A DNA stretch of 64,000 bases from Pseudorasbora parva (lineage: Eukaryota; Chordata; Actinopteri; Cypriniformes; Gobionidae). A model generated the notes under the pieces. That model did no database searches and was not told the DNA's origin. It worked only from the letters and a program-made list of their open reading frames with translations. This document shows, piece by piece, positions 1 to 12,969 of this stretch (position 1 is its first letter; each line of letters starts with the position of its first letter). The stretch is taken from the NCBI RefSeq assembly GCF_024679245.1, contig NC_090185.1, positions 26,476,926 to 26,540,925 of the forward strand, given 5' to 3'. A program made the position numbers and the translations under genes.

Positions 1-1100
1 AACGCGAGAATGATTCAGATTTTTTTGTTGTTTTTATTATATTCAATGTAAGCAGCGATTGATGAGTGTATCTCTGCCTCTGGTACGTTAAGTCACTCTT
101 TGTGAGAGACATTCATGGAGAAATCAAAACAATTGAGCAGCAATATAAACTCACAGAAGACACATACTGGGGTAAAACTGAGTTTTTTGTAGTTGTTGAT
201 ATTTATGATTTATGATATTGATAATAACACAAGTCGACTTTGCAATCGTGAATTGTGTAGCATGAATGGTGTGGCCTAGTTCAATAAACAAGTAGCCTAA
301 TTAATATTATTTTAGATCCAAACAACCTTTTTTGTTCCATTTCCCCCATGATTTAACCAACGAAAATTGTTTCAAAAGAAAGCAACACTCAGCGCGGTGT
401 TTTGTTACTAAATGATTCAGCGTTTTGAATGAACCATTTGAATGAACGACTCAATGAATCACTTACGAAGATGTTCACTTGCTGCCCCCTATTGGCAGTT
501 ATGTTTAAAAGTATGATTGCATGTTTTATTTAGAACATCAATCTTATAACATTATTTATTGCAGCTGTATTTTTTGTCATTTTAAATTATTTAATTTGAT
601 TGGTAACAGCCTATAGTGTCTTTACTATTATAACTGAATTTATTAATCAAATGTAAGAATTTAACATGAAAGATGATGCATACATATAATAAGATTTTTT
701 TTTTTTTTTAAATGGCCTTTATAAAATTAAATAACGGCCTGGGGTAAATATCACAAATATGCAGATTTAAGTAGGCCTATGTTAAAGCTGACAGAACACT
801 GATGAGGATATTACTTCAGAATCAATATATGTATACCATCAATTTAATTTAATTTGATTAAATTAATGTTTAAGTTGATATTTACAAGAAATATTGTAAC
901 TGTTACTAACTTTTAACTGCTGTAAAAAGCACCTTATTTGTTTAAAGTGTTTGCAAACCATATGTTATTGCACTTTTGTTCATTTACAAGCACTTTTGTA
1001 TTTATTTTTGAATTTTGCGCATACTGCAATTAATCGTGATTAATCACATATAATCATTTGATTAATCGCGATTAAACATTTTAATCGTTGCCCAGCACTA
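1..1100. mobile_element. hAT-like element, one end only
   Basis: The right edge ends in CGTTGCCCAGCACTA at 1086-1100, preceded by several ATTAATCG-type subterminal repeats from about 1027. Ends of the form TAGTGCTGGGCAACGATTAA are typical of fish hAT-type non-autonomous elements. The matching left end is not seen, so the element either starts before the window or is truncated. No coding region is visible. The body includes a run of short GAATGA repeats at about 420-465. Family assignment is inference from the terminus. Confidence 0.45.
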
Positions 1101-1263
1101 ATATATATATAGAATCCTCATTAGTGCCTGTGTGAATCAGTCGAATTAAGGCATCTGCATAATATATATATATGATTGCGTTAGTTTGACCTTATCAGAC
1201 AAAAATAATAGCAGAAGGGAACACTAGATGAGATTCGTCTGGATATGAGGTAAAAAAAACAAA

Positions 1264-1565
1264 ACATAAATACTCTTCGGTTTCTCACAGAAACCAATTG
1301 GTTTGTGTCTTAAGACATCAATGTGTCGTCACGAGCAGCAGGGTTTTGGTGCACGTTGTCTAAGCATGTTTGTTTGTTTGTATGTTTTGCTCTCATATAA
1401 TGGTTACCCATTCACATGCATTATATGACTGGCACACAGCAACGGTTGGAGTTAAAAATCTTCATTTGTGTTCTACTGAAGAAACAAACACACATACATG
1501 TTGGATGCACTAGGGGTAAGCAGATAAACATCTCATTTTCATTTTTGGGTGTACTAACCTTTTAA
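1264..1565. repeat. Half of a foldback element (GGGATAGTTCACCC family)
   Basis: The right end reads CATTTTTGGGTGTACTAACCTTTTAA, a diverged reverse complement of the TTAAAGGG-ATAGTTCACCC terminus seen in better copies at 33014, 33537, 49039 and 55613. The segment ACGGTTGGAGTTAAAAATCTT (about 1443-1463) recurs in both arms of the copy at 33014-33245. The left part shares the motif 'GGTTTGTGTCTTAAGACATCA' with the inverted repeat at 23598-23819. No protein. Confidence 0.5.
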
Positions 1566-2139
1566 GGCTAACATATTCATATTAAAAGCTAAAAATGTAC
1601 ATTTTTATTTCAGGGGCGTGACACACCAAGCCACCATAGAGAAATAGTGGCAACGAAAGCCGACTGTGTCGTCACCTGCGCTTGAACAAACCAAAAGGAC
1701 TTCAGACTACTAAAATTAGAACAGCCTTCTGTCAGTGTGTCTTGGGGTCTTTGCTAACTTTCATCACTTTTTCTTTTATTCTCGTGCACTGACACATTTG
1801 CTAAGCTAAACAGCCAATCAAAGTGATCTCTCTAACAGACGGATGCCAGTTCGATATGCTCAGTCGACCAGAATACACCCAATGGGGTCCGACTAGTGGA
1901 GACGTGTGTGGAACACACTGCAGCCGACATTCAGCTTAGTGTGTTAGGGCCTTTAGGAATCACAAATGGTATTTTTGGTAAGGAAAGGAGGATTGGAACA
2001 AGAAAGCAGATGTCTTTGTTGATTTTCAATCGTACACAAGTGATGTCTCATTATACAGGCACACAATTAGAAATCTTCCTCTTGTAATTCAATCACAAGA
2101 GTCTTTGAGTAGGATGTTACTACCTGATGTGAACAGAGT
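1566..2139. other. Unassigned stretch
   Basis: No coding region, RNA gene or clear repeat structure was recognised. Short reading frames here lack any known motif. The CG-bearing segment around 1830-1900 could be part of an old mobile element, but nothing decides it. Confidence 0.3.
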
Positions 2140-2142
2140 CAT

Positions 2143-2290
2143 GGAGTGCATTCGGGTGACGCAAGTTCAAGTCTGGCTCGTGTTACTTCCTGATGCTGGT
2201 CCCTGCTGAATGAATAAGGAAAAAATGGACAAAAATAAGATTTTTTTTTTCTCCCCACTTTTCCAAGTAAGAGATAGAGAAAGTGAGAAG
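2143..2290 (+). repeat. Possible tRNA-derived SINE head
   Basis: GGGTGACGCAAGTTCAAGTCTGG at about 2155-2177 contains AGTTCAAGTCT, which fits the polymerase III B-box consensus loosely. It is followed by pyrimidine-rich sequence with TTTCTCCCCACTTTTC as in several fish SINEs. An A-box was not clearly identified, so this is tentative. Confidence 0.25.
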
Positions 2291-2934
2291 GAGGATGTCC
2301 ACACCTCCTGCCGAGAGCCTTGTTGTGTGCCAATACTATGAAGGAAGCACACTGAGATCTCTCAGCGGGGACTGCGCACACACTTTCTGTTTGCCTTGTA
2401 ACTCTGCACATTAGAGAAATAGGCCCATACTTTTTCTGAGACAGTATCCACCGTAAGGTACTTATTACTCAGATGAATCACCGCAAAGAAGACTTTCCAG
2501 GAAGCTAATATCTAGTCATTAACATACGTCTGCAAGTGAAAAGGATTTTAAAGCCGACTGCAGTGTCTCCATCCTTGACGGTGGATGTGGCTCCATATTG
2601 CAGAGGTGCCACTGAAGCATGAATTAGCTGAAATGAGGGGCCTTGCTAAGGCACATTAGCTACCAACCCATTCCAATGGGGATCATTTTGTTATCTTTGG
2701 GAGGTCTATTTTCCACCAAGCTCTCAAGCAGACACATTTTCTATTTATTCATGACAACTTGCCAATCCATTTATCAGATTTTTTTTTTTTTCATTGGGGT
2801 CATTGTGGCGCTAATATCACATTCAGGGAAATGTTAAAAATGATATGTTTTACTGTAGAGATGCACAAAATATCAGTACCATAGTGGTTATCTGCTGAGA
2901 TATTGTTTATTTTTCAATATAGGTATTGTGGTTG
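2291..2934. other. Unassigned stretch
   Basis: No gene or recognisable repeat seen. A T-run lies at about 2780-2792. Confidence 0.3.
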
Positions 2935-3386
<452 letters not shown>

Positions 3387-3390
3387 TACA

Positions 3391-3394
<4 letters not shown>

Positions 3395-3461
<67 letters not shown>
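3395..3461. repeat. (AT)n microsatellite
   Basis: A second pure AT tract just right of the inverted repeat, decaying into TTTATATATTTATATTTTC. Confidence 0.95.
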
Positions 3462-3468
<7 letters not shown>

Positions 3469-3685
3469 TTATATTTTCATATATATTTTATATATTTTAC
3501 AACATCATCTATAACAGGTGTTGAACACTTTGTAGTGTGTACTTTAAAGGGTTACTTCAGCGATTAGCATATGGCTTTGTATCAGTAGAAATCCTGGAGT
3601 ATAAAACTGCATTACTACAAAAAACTACAAAACTACACTACATGTACAAAAGTGTATCATTATCTAATAACTTGTAAATAATTTA

Positions 3686-3963
3686 GGTAACACTTTAGAA
3701 TGGGGAACACATATTCACTATTAACTACGACTTTTACCTCAATAAACTCCTAATTGACTGCTTATTAATAGTTAGTAAGGTAGTTTTTGTAGCATTTAAG
3801 GTTAGGTATTGGGTAGGATTAAGGGACGTAGAATAAGGTCATGCAGAATAAGGCATTAATATGTGCTTTATAAGTACTAATAAACAGCCAATATCCTAGT
3901 AATATGCATGCTAATAAGCAACTAGTTAATAGTTAATAACTTAACCTTAAAATAAAGTGTACC
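3686..3963. mobile_element. 278-bp non-autonomous element, GGTAACACTTTA ends
   Basis: The left end GGTAACACTTTAGAAT and right end AAAATAAAGTGTACC are imperfect inverted termini. A second copy in reverse orientation occupies 21086-22692, split by an insertion. No coding capacity. This end type is common in cyprinid genomes. Confidence 0.7.
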
Positions 3964-4340
3964 ATAATTTATAACAGTATCTAGAAAAAAAGTAATTTAT
4001 TACAATTTATGAAATGCATAGTCATGTTTTGTACATGATTAGTTCATCATTAATTATATAATTGTAAATTACTTATAACTGAATCTACTAAATATATGTA
4101 AAATAATTAACAAATCACTCATTAATCATTTATGAATGCATAGTCATGTTTCATAAATGATTAGTTAAGCATTTACTAATCACTTGTAAATGACTTGTAA
4201 AGGAATTTACAAAACATTCATAAAATGTTGGCATATCACTTGATAATCATTTATGAATGTTTTGTAAATGATTAGTTCATCATTAACTAACCAGTTATAA
4301 ATGACTTACAACTGAACTTTATTATAAAGTCTTACCAAAT
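3964..4340. repeat. Three diverged tandem units, about 90-110 bp
   Basis: Units starting near 4000, 4125 and 4245 each carry CATTTATGAATG or a variant, ATGATTAGTT, and AATGACTTGTAAA/CTTACAACTGAA. The region ends in TATAAAGTCTTACC, similar to the terminus of the preceding element, so it may be an internally duplicated relative. Non-coding. Confidence 0.55.
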
Positions 4341-5002
4341 ATTGTTAGAATTTGTAAATGATGATTATCAACAAGCATATTTAGTATATTGGTACATTAG
4401 GGTGCAGTCGCAGGTGTGCAATGACTTCAAATGTGACTCAAACTCTGCCTTTAGACCTGCAACAATATATATTATAAACGCTGTTACGTTGTACACAATA
4501 GTGATTTAAATGGGTTCTTTAAAGCGAATGCTGTCGCATGAGACCGTTTGAGATTATAATGCAATAAACAAAATGAAGCTGGAAAAAAATTTACAACAGA
4601 CTGCCAAACTCACGCTGTGACATGGCAGCAGTCGCCTGCAGCTAAATGGAAGAACTTCATTTGCCCTTAACACTGTGGGGAGGAATTAAGACCGAAAGAA
4701 AATCAATCTGGACTCTTGTCCTCTGGTAAGGACCAGAATACTCTTAACTGATATCTTGATTGTGTGACTGAATTGTGGGAGAATTACACAGGAAGGGCCA
4801 GGGTTTGTTTCAAAGCAGATTTGATTATGACAGTATGTGGTTTGGTTAAACCATTTTTTTTCTTTGTACATTTTGTAATCTGTTCCAATACATCTACCTT
4901 CTTAAAACGCAACCTAACTGAAATGTAACCGCATAAGTGACAGATTTAGTACACTTTATAAATATTCACACACCAAAAAATTGAGCTATTTGTTCAACTT
5001 AC
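4341..5002. other. Unassigned stretch
   Basis: No gene, RNA or repeat recognised. Could be unique host sequence. Confidence 0.3.
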
Positions 5003-6060
5003 TTAAAGGCGCAGTATGTAATTTTTGCCTTTAGAGGTCGTTGATTCAAAACAAAAGCGGAGCTTAATGATGCTTTGATTTCGTGGAATCATGGGAGTTG
5101 TCTTCACGTCAGTTGGAAAAAAAGATTCCGACGGGACTCGAGTACTGTACTTATTATTGTAGTATGAAGCAGGGTGGGGCTGAAAGCCTTTGGAACGGAA
5201 CGAGGTCGCTAGAGCGATTTCTAATGCGAGACATGCGTGACAAAGCTTTTATTATGCCACAGATGAGCGCTTCCGCTTTTTCCGGTCATGCCTTTGTGAG
5301 GTAATGCAGCGATACATTTGAGTGTGTTGAAAGTTGTTATAATGCTACTTTGTGTGTTCACTCTGCAGCTACTATGAGACACTTTTTGCACACTGAGGTA
5401 TGCTAGATCGATATTAGGCATGGTAAAACATGGTAAAACATGGTACTCGCGGTAAATCAAGAAAACAATATTTAAACAATAACAATAAGACAATAAGCAC
5501 ATGGTCTGAATCACATGGTGCAGATGCACTTAGGTTGTGTCTGAATCCACTTTTGTTAGTTTAACAATGGAAAAAAAGGTAAATTAAGCTCACTCCATGA
5601 AGAAATTGCTATTTACATGGCGGAAATTGTAAGCGGAAAGACTGAACGCTACTCCAGAGAGGAATCTTTTTTTTATTTATTTTTTTATGTTTGAGTGCTG
5701 CTGCACGTCCCTGTGTGTGTAATAAGCAGAGTGTACATGCGTTGTGCACCCAACTATATATGCACTTTAATAACGCTCATTAAATAACACAAAAAATAAT
5801 GCGCCATTGACCAACAAAAACCTGGTCTAAAGTTAATGGCGCAGTCGTTTTCAGTTTCTCAAAATAGAAACTTATGTATAGCCTATGTGTATGACAGGGA
5901 CCTAACTGTATCAATGATTAGTTTTCTGCCGATTGAATTTATCCAAGCAGTTGCTCAGCTGTCTATTAATACACATAATATATTAAAGTATCTTTGGTGT
6001 TTCCATGTTTTCTACAAATCGAGGGTAACTTGGGAATTTTATCATTGATAGTCGATGCTT
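5003..6060. repeat. Dispersed repeat family with AAAGGCGCAGTATGTAA start, copy 1
   Basis: Begins TTAAAGGCGCAGTATGTAATT. Shared blocks with 13992-14440 include TAGTATGAAGCAG, CTTTTATTATGCCACAG, GGTCATG and TTTGAGTGTGTTG. Shared blocks with 61100-61450 include GTATGCTAGATCGATATTAGGC-like sequence, TTTAAACAAT, and TCATTGATAG-CGATGC. It is a non-coding dispersed element present at least three times in the window. Superfamily not determined. Confidence 0.6.
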
Positions 6061-7407
6061 TTCCCAAATTTAATCCCAAAATGTTACGTATTGTTACTTT
6101 AATAAAAATGTGCTCAAGCAACACACATCTCTATTTTATTTTATTTTTTATTTATTTTTATTTTTTACTTACCATTTGTACTAAACCTTAAAATTAAATT
6201 AATTAAAATTGTAACATGTTAAAATAACTAATTTGTGTTGGGACTACATGGCAATGGATTTCTAGTTCCCAGCATGCTTTGCAAAGAGCTGGAGCATGCC
6301 TATTGCATGAAGGTAGTTGAACAAACTCTGAGTTTCAGGGTAGGTTTGGAGATGACACATCCATATAAATCCAAGTTGAACAGCCTCACAACGCCCGGTA
6401 TAAACCGAGCAGGTTTCATCCAGAGTTAGCGGCAAACAGCCAATGACACGGAGCACTGAGAGTGTCAGTTTGATTCTCTTGTCACGAGAGAACCAAAACA
6501 ATTAATTTCTCTGCTGAAGATTAGGAGATCATTATGAGAAATATCATGAAATTAAACATTTTCCAGGCAGGAATAAACACTGCTGCAGCTAAACTGCTTT
6601 AATTTGAAGTAAGAGATAAAGGGGGAGTGGCTTTATTCTATCAGCGTGTCACTTTACTCACATCTGATTGGTCCTGTTTGGGCTTGCGATCTCTAACCCA
6701 GAATAAAACCTTCTCCGGAGCAGGTTAACCGTGTGTAACTAATCCTAAACTTTCTGTGTAGCAACTGGAACCGGATTCATGCAACAGACCATGGCAGAGT
6801 AAACTGACATTGTACATAGCCTATCATTTCATAACAGAGTTTCTGTCATGTTGATTTTTGTGGTTAGCATTTTTGCTGAAAGGTAGAGTGTGCATGTAGG
6901 CTTTGGGTGTGCCACAGTTATGTTCAGTTTTCTGTCTTTGCTTTCTCATCTCACTCCATGTCAGTTTCGTTATTACAGTTTTTTGTTTTTTTTGTTTAGT
7001 TTTTTGCTTTGGGGCTATTTTCACAAGTACGGTGTTCATTTTCGAGACTCTTAGTACAAAACTCCAAACTGATCACACTTGTAACACAGCTAGTCATTCT
7101 TTCAAGACCTGGTCTCGTGCTTTCATTCTAGTTGTACATAGTTTCATTCTCCATAATCATAGTTTCGAAACACAAGGTCGTTGTGAAATGTGATGAAAAC
7201 ATTTGGTTTAATCGCTAAAACACACAGGGCGATCTTCTTTTCATATAGTAGGCTACTTTTAACAATCAATTCAATAGCAAACAATGCAAGACACATTTCA
7301 AAATCATCATTGTTGCTGAATTTAATTACAGTAATACATCAGATTAGAGAACGTACTAACATTACCTAACTTATGTAATTGAATCCATAATCTTTGTAAT
7401 AGTCATG
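6061..7407. other. Unassigned stretch with probable old repeats
   Basis: Holds AT-rich sequence, and GGTATAAACCGAGCAGG near 6400 plus CTCCGGAGCAGGTTAACCGTGTG near 6713, which resemble small fish element sequences. No coding exon with splice signals or known domain was recognised. Confidence 0.3.
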
Positions 7408-7478
7408 TCAAGTCACTTTTATTTATACAGTGCTTTTCACAATATATATTGTTTCAAAAGAGCTTTACATTGAAAAGA
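7408..7478 (-). repeat. Antisense LINE-like 3' tail fragment
   Basis: Read on the minus strand, 7408-7478 has a GTGAAAAGCACTGTATAAATAAAAGTGACTTGAC-type ending. This matches the general form of L2-clade LINE 3' ends in fish (AAGCACT...TATAAATAAA plus a short tandem tail). Only the last ~70 bp are recognisable. Confidence 0.45.
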
Positions 7479-8195
7479 AATGAATGGAAGAGCGATTGTT
7501 TTGCTGTACATACGCTCTGGAAAAAAGTTATTGTCCAGCTAAAGTAAGCTTTAATAGTATATATCCAGTGTATTATCAAGGGTGTGATAAAGTTAGGACA
7601 TGGACATGAGGTTTTGTGCTCTAGTTTCGGTTGCCAATACAGTAAAAGTTGTCAGTGTATGGTACACTCCATTCAAGTACAAAACCTCGTGGTCATGTCA
7701 TAACTGACTGAATCTATACTATAGTTGACCTTTAATAAGGGTGAGCTACAGTAATGCAGCGGTCTCTATAATGGAAATCTGCTTACAGTATCACATGGCA
7801 TTCTGTAATGTAAAATGATGTATTTGATGCCATCTATCTCCCTTCTTCTAATGCATCTCTGATCATCTTATCTTCCTCTGATGCATCTTATACTCTCTCT
7901 CACTTTGAACATGGTGGTTTTCATCCAAGATAAATCACATATGTATGGATTAGCATTAAAGACTTTTGAATTTCATCTTCGTTGTGTATTCTCAACGATC
8001 TTTCATGACAAGGGATACTTAACATGTTTTAAAGCTAGGTTACATGTTCTATTCAATATCTAGATATAAAAATTGCATGCGCTCATTTAAAGCGGATCCA
8101 TTTTACATTTTATCCGATAAGAAGACAGACATTTAACAAATTAATTCCTCGATGTGCAACAAAAAACTTGCATGACTTAGCCTTAACAGTGGAAA
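7479..8195. other. Unassigned stretch
   Basis: Short open frames here have no recognisable motif. Nothing further seen. Confidence 0.3.
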
Positions 8196-8645
8196 TGGAT
8201 GGATGACTGTTATTATAGTGCCCATCATATTACGAAAATGTTTTGTGAAATCTGCAGGCTTTCGATTGTCGACTTATGATACACTGGATGATACACGACT
8301 TTTGTTTTGTTGTGTGATAGTTGTTCTTGAGTCTCTTGTTTGTTATGAGCAGTTAAACTGCCATATGTTCTTCAGAAAAATCCTCCAGGACCTGCAAATT
8401 CTTCAGTTTTCCAGCAGTGACTGTATAATTTTGAGATCCATCTTTTCACACTGAGGACAACTGAGGGACTCAAACACAACTATTAAAAAAGTTCAAACAT
8501 TCACTGATGCTCCAGAAGAACACGATGCATTAAGCCTGGGGGTGAAATTTTTTTGAATTTGAAGATCAAAGTAAATTGTACTTAATTTGTCTTCTATGAA
8601 ACATGAAACGTATCTTCTGTTGCTTCCAAAAATGAAGTATTGAAT
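8196..8645. repeat. Dispersed repeat family A, copy 1
   Basis: Shares long blocks with 32390-33013 (same orientation) and 33246-33536 (reverse): GAGCAGTTAAACTG, AAAATCCTCCAGGACCTGCA, TTTTGAGATCCATCTTTTCA and GATCAAAGTAAATTGT. The open frame over 8203-8454 is the forward translation of this repeat, so it is not a gene. Confidence 0.65.
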
Positions 8646-8684
8646 TATTTATTTCTATTTATTATTCAATCAAAAGTTGTCCAA

Positions 8685-9036
8685 TACAGAGGGGCTCATT
8701 GAGGGCTATTGGTGCTGTCACCCCCTCTACAGGGGCACGTCTCTGGATCTGTGATCTGTGTGAGACGGGTCCAGGGGCGCTGCTCAAACCTGCTCTATCT
8801 CAACCATCTGAGATAGGGAATCCCCAAAATTAGAGAATCTATTTATCATAATTTCTTATTTTTCTTATTCTCTTTGCAACTGTTTTAACTATCCTTGTTT
8901 TTATTTTTAACTCTTATACATGGTATTCTTTTTATGCATGTTATCACTATTTTAATTCATTTTCTATGTAAAGCACTTTGATTTACCATTGTGTATGAAA
9001 TGTGCTATATAAATAAACTTGCCTTGCCGTCAACCT
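8685..9036 (+). mobile_element. L2-like LINE 3' end
   Basis: Ends AAAGCACTTTGATTTACC...GAAATGTGCTATATAAATAAAC followed by a short TTGCC tail. This is the characteristic 3' end of fish L2-type non-LTR retrotransposons. Only 3' untranslated sequence is present, as expected for a 5'-truncated copy. No reverse transcriptase sequence is visible. Confidence 0.5.
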
Positions 9037-9043
9037 TTTGTGA

Positions 9044-9698
9044 CTCTTTCCCTGCCAAACACGGAATTTTCCGTTATTTGTGAGAAAACGCTTCCAGGCC
9101 AAAACCTGAATTTTCAAGGTTTTCGTGTTTTCATTGTTGAGCACTAGCTACTTCTGAATGAGTGCTGAATCTCCTGATTAAAACACACGCAAGTAAGATG
9201 CAGTAAAACAAACAATCGCATGTAATCATATACATATGTAAAATAACGTGATCATCATCATTAAACAGGATATGAATCAAAACTGTCTAATGTTACTGAA
9301 TGAAATGTGGACCCAGGACGAGCTACAGGACTGTGAAGCATTAGGAGTGTTGATGGCCTCGATCTACTCCATCTGTGTTTGATCATCACTCTGAATCTGA
9401 TCTGGAAACAGTCTTTCACAAAAACGTGATTTTCTCAGCTTTTTGTTCAAAATGTAACTTTTTTTATGAAACTTACCCATATTCAAGTGTTAATAAAAAA
9501 AGGAATGCAAGAAGCTTGAATAAAACGGGGTTTGTTTGTTTTTGTTTTTTAAATAAGAGGGTCAAGTCTTTATTTTAATATATTGCATGCTCAGATATTC
9601 CTTAAAAAATATTCTATGGGCTATTACATTTTTGTGAAAATTGTCAAACTCCCTGGCGATGGCTTGCAACTTTTTTTATAAAAGCTTGCGGGAAAGAG
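9044..9698. mobile_element. TTAA-type non-autonomous element, copy 1
   Basis: Starts CTCTTTCCCTGCCAAACACG and ends CGGGAAAGAG followed by TTAA at 9699-9702. It aligns across its whole length with 12266-12965. The left TTAA has mutated (GTGA). Termini and TTAA target preference suggest a piggyBac-like non-autonomous element, by inference. No transposase. Confidence 0.65.
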
Positions 9699-9702
9699 TT
9701 AA

Positions 9703-9900
9703 TAGTTGTGTTTAAGTCCCTCAATTGTCCTCAGTGTCAAGCATATATTATTCATTCTTATTTTTATCAATAAAAAACACGATACATTTTGTATGATCCC
9801 TCTTATTTTCTTAAAATCATTTGCATTTTCACAGATTCTGCAAGGCGTGTGTAAGACTGTATATAGACTGCAAAAATTTGCACAAAAGTTGTATATTCCA
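9703..9900. repeat. Dispersed repeat family A, reverse fragment
   Basis: TAATAGTTGTGTTTAAGTCC and ACATTTTGTATGAT...TTTTCACAGATTCTGCAAG match 33273-33300 and 34450-34520. The 9044-9698 element therefore lies between two oppositely oriented pieces of family A (8196-8645 and here). Confidence 0.6.
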
Positions 9901-11419
9901 GCCTTAAGTTAGACCAACAAGCTTTTTTAGTGTAAATGTCCTATGACTTAAACTACAATTGATTTTTCTACTTTGGAATTAGCATGTTGCTAAGCTAATG
10001 CAACACTGCAATACTCAAATGCATAAAAATACAAATACTGGATAAAAAAGTAGTTCTAAATGAGATGAAAGAGTTATTATTTATAATTATTGGACATTTA
10101 AGCATATTAATAGACAGTGTGCCTGCATTCTCCACCAGAATTGTGCTTTATGGGACTGCCTACACCATGGAAGATACTAGCTGCGTCATAGAATAAGGCA
10201 ACTTGGAAGTCAGCATAATTATGCCTACTCTTTGGCACAGACCCCTGTGTACCTTACAATGTTACCTATGTAGGCAGCTAACCTGGTTTTGGAACAGAGC
10301 TTATATGACGTCTTTTGGCCTTTTTGCCACTTTGAAGTGGGGGGAATGGGATCAGGAAAAATCATGAGCTTTTATCGTTTTATCAACCAAAAACAAACAA
10401 ACAAAGAAAGCATTAAGGCTCAGTGTGTCAGAGCATATGTGCTAATTAGACTATGACTCTAGGACATGATGTTATTAGACTTCCCAAAGCCGCGTTTCTC
10501 TCAAATACTTCCATGTAAATAAACCTGTGATGGGTGAATACTGCAGCCTTCACCAAACACTCAAGCAATTACAGTCAAAGTATACATTTTGATGCTTTAA
10601 ATATGGATTAAATGCCAGAGTGCTGCACACAAGACAACTTCACAGGAAGCCTTTTAAGATTACAGCCTTTCAGTGATAAGAGAGTCATTACTGGCAAAGG
10701 AAAGGAGTTATTCTATCTTTCAAAAGTGAGATTGCGCATGCTGTGTTATTTAAGTTCAATGCAGAACCCCATCTAGTCCCGTTTATGATCAAATATTTTC
10801 CTGCGTTAATTGAAATGTATGTTTTTACTTCACTGGCAAAACAAAAGCTATGTAATAGGCGATATAGTTTCGCATCCGGATTGTCTTCAGATCTGAATTC
10901 TTCAACATCTTCCCAAATGTTCACTGTTTCTCTGTCTTTTCTTCCCTTCTTTCTTGTTTTCTCAGTCTGACTCAATTTTGTTACAGCTAACATCCTCCTA
11001 CAACAAGCTTGTACAGTCTCTCTGAGCTACAAAACAGAGTAACAGCACAGAGGATTATCAAATTATGTAGAACGTTGCTTCCAGCCAGGACATTTGTCAG
11101 CCATCTGCTCTGCTTCTGAGCTGCTGTCTGCATTTTACCGTCCATCCAAAAATAAGATCCAAAAACATACTGTATATCAGCGTGAACATTTTAAGTCTTT
11201 GTTGTTATTAACATGCCGTACATGTGCCTGTATTTGCTCTCAGTCACTGTCAGCTGGTTGCGGTTCAATGCTCGATATAATAACTCAACTCAAGTGGAAC
11301 ACAAAGTTATTTCGGTTTAAGAAATCTTGCTTTGAGCTTTAATTGTGTTGGTATGGACATAGGTATGACCAGTTTACACAAAACAGGCTTTTGCATTATA
11401 TTGTGCCTTTTTTTACACA
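9901..11419. other. Unassigned stretch
   Basis: Largely unrecognised sequence. GTAGGCAGCTAACCTGGTTTTGGAACAGAGC at about 10270-10301 resembles 60232-60265, so part of it is an old dispersed repeat. Open frames over 10688-10993 on both strands carry no known motif. Confidence 0.3.
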
Positions 11420-11880
11420 AATTGCATCCTCCCTCTTCCTTTCACTGCAATGTCTTCCATTGCTATTGTAAAATAAGGTGCTCACCTGTGGTCTTTTCAA
11501 AGTGCTAACATCCTGATTGAAGTGTTAACAATTAACCAGTGAGGTGTTTGGCCAGGTGGCACATGTATTAGCCATTTAGCCATGTAGTGTCATTTTGAAT
11601 GGCAGTGTTTTGAAATAGAAAACATGTGACTTTATGTCAGATTGCTGTGTCTTATGCAGGGAACTGTGTTCTGTGAATTTAAAAAGTGCCATTTTGAATT
11701 GCAAAATGTGTGTAAAGCTGAAAATTTGTTTAGACTTTAGAAGACTTGAGTAGATGTGTGTCAGTTTAAATAATTGTGCTATGCATGTCATGTTGGTGTG
11801 TTAGTAATTGGAAAAACTGTCATTTCATATCAAGGAATATTAATTACAGTTTTTCTCAATTGTTTACACACAAATACAAG
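11420..11880. repeat. Possible small DNA element with ACAGTTTTTCTCAATTG end
   Basis: ATTACAGTTTTTCTCAATTGTTTACACAC at 11841-11869 resembles the terminus of the element at 40814-41772 (CAGTTTTTTTGGATTGCTTA). The adjacent segment contains CATTTTGAATGGCAGTGTTTTGAAATAG, which looks repeat-derived. Boundaries are uncertain. Confidence 0.3.
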
Positions 11881-12265
11881 CACCTCTGACACAATGACAA
11901 CAACATGTAACTCATGCCCCAACCTTATCCGCCTGGTGCGCTATTGGAGGTTTTAATACAATGGCGGATAGAGAAGCGGTGGATTGTTGGTCGAGTCATT
12001 TGAACTATGCCCGTTGATAATGCTTCTTGCAGTCTAATTGGTCAAAGGGCTATCTAATTGCTTTCAGAGTCATTTGAACTATGCCAGTTGATCACACGCA
12101 GCAGAAAATACAGAGCAGACTCCCTAGACTAATGTTCAATCTTAAAAAATTGAGCTTTTTCTGGAGATAGCCAGACAACCAGGTGACAGAAATCCTCCAC
12201 TAAAGCATGACACATTTTCCATTTTATCTCCATGAATGAAAATGAGAAATGTAGATCTTCTTTAA

Positions 12266-12965
12266 CTCTTTCCCCGCCAAACGCAGAATTTTCCGTTATT
12301 TGTGAGAAAACGCTTCCAGGCCGAAAATGGAATTTTCCGTGTTTCCGTGTTTTCACTGTTAGACGCTAGGGGGCGCTATTGCACATCTTCTGAATGAGAG
12401 TACTGAATCTCCTGATCAAAACACACATGATTAATACACAATGAAACGAGCGATCGCATGTAATCATATGCATATGAAAAATAACGTGATCGTCATCATT
12501 AAACAGCATATGAATCAAAACTGCCTAATGTTACTGAATGAAATGTAGACTCAGGACGAGCTACAGGACTGTGAAGCATTAGGGGTGTTGATGGACTCAA
12601 TCTCCATCTGTGTTTGATCATCGCTCTGAATCTGATCTAGAAACAGTATTTCACAAAAACGTGATTTTCTCAGCTTTTTGTTCAAAATGTTGCTTTTTTT
12701 ATGAAACATATATTTTAAACTTATATAACCCATATTCAAGTGTTGATTAAAAAAAGGAATGCAAGAAGCTAGAATAAAACGTTTTTTTTTTTTTTTTTTT
12801 TTTTAAAGACGAGGGTCAGCTCTTTCTTTTCATATATTGCAAGCTCATATATATTTATAAAACAAAATATTCAATGGGCTATTACTTTTTGGTGAAAATG
12901 GTCAAAAACCCTGGCGGTGACTGGCAACTTTTTTCTTTTCTTTTTTTTACGCTGCAGGGAAAGAG
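12266..12965. mobile_element. TTAA-type non-autonomous element, copy 2
   Basis: Inverted ends CTCTTTCCCCGCC and GCAGGGAAAGAG, flanked on the left by TTAA (12262-12265) and on the right by TTAG (12966-12969). About 700 bp; it matches 9044-9698 end to end apart from small indels and a T-run at 12782-12804. Non-coding. Confidence 0.7.
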
Positions 12966-12969
12966 TTAG

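Noticed and set aside
8203..8454. 83-codon frame
   Set aside because: Lies entirely within dispersed repeat family A, which is present in several orientations in the window.
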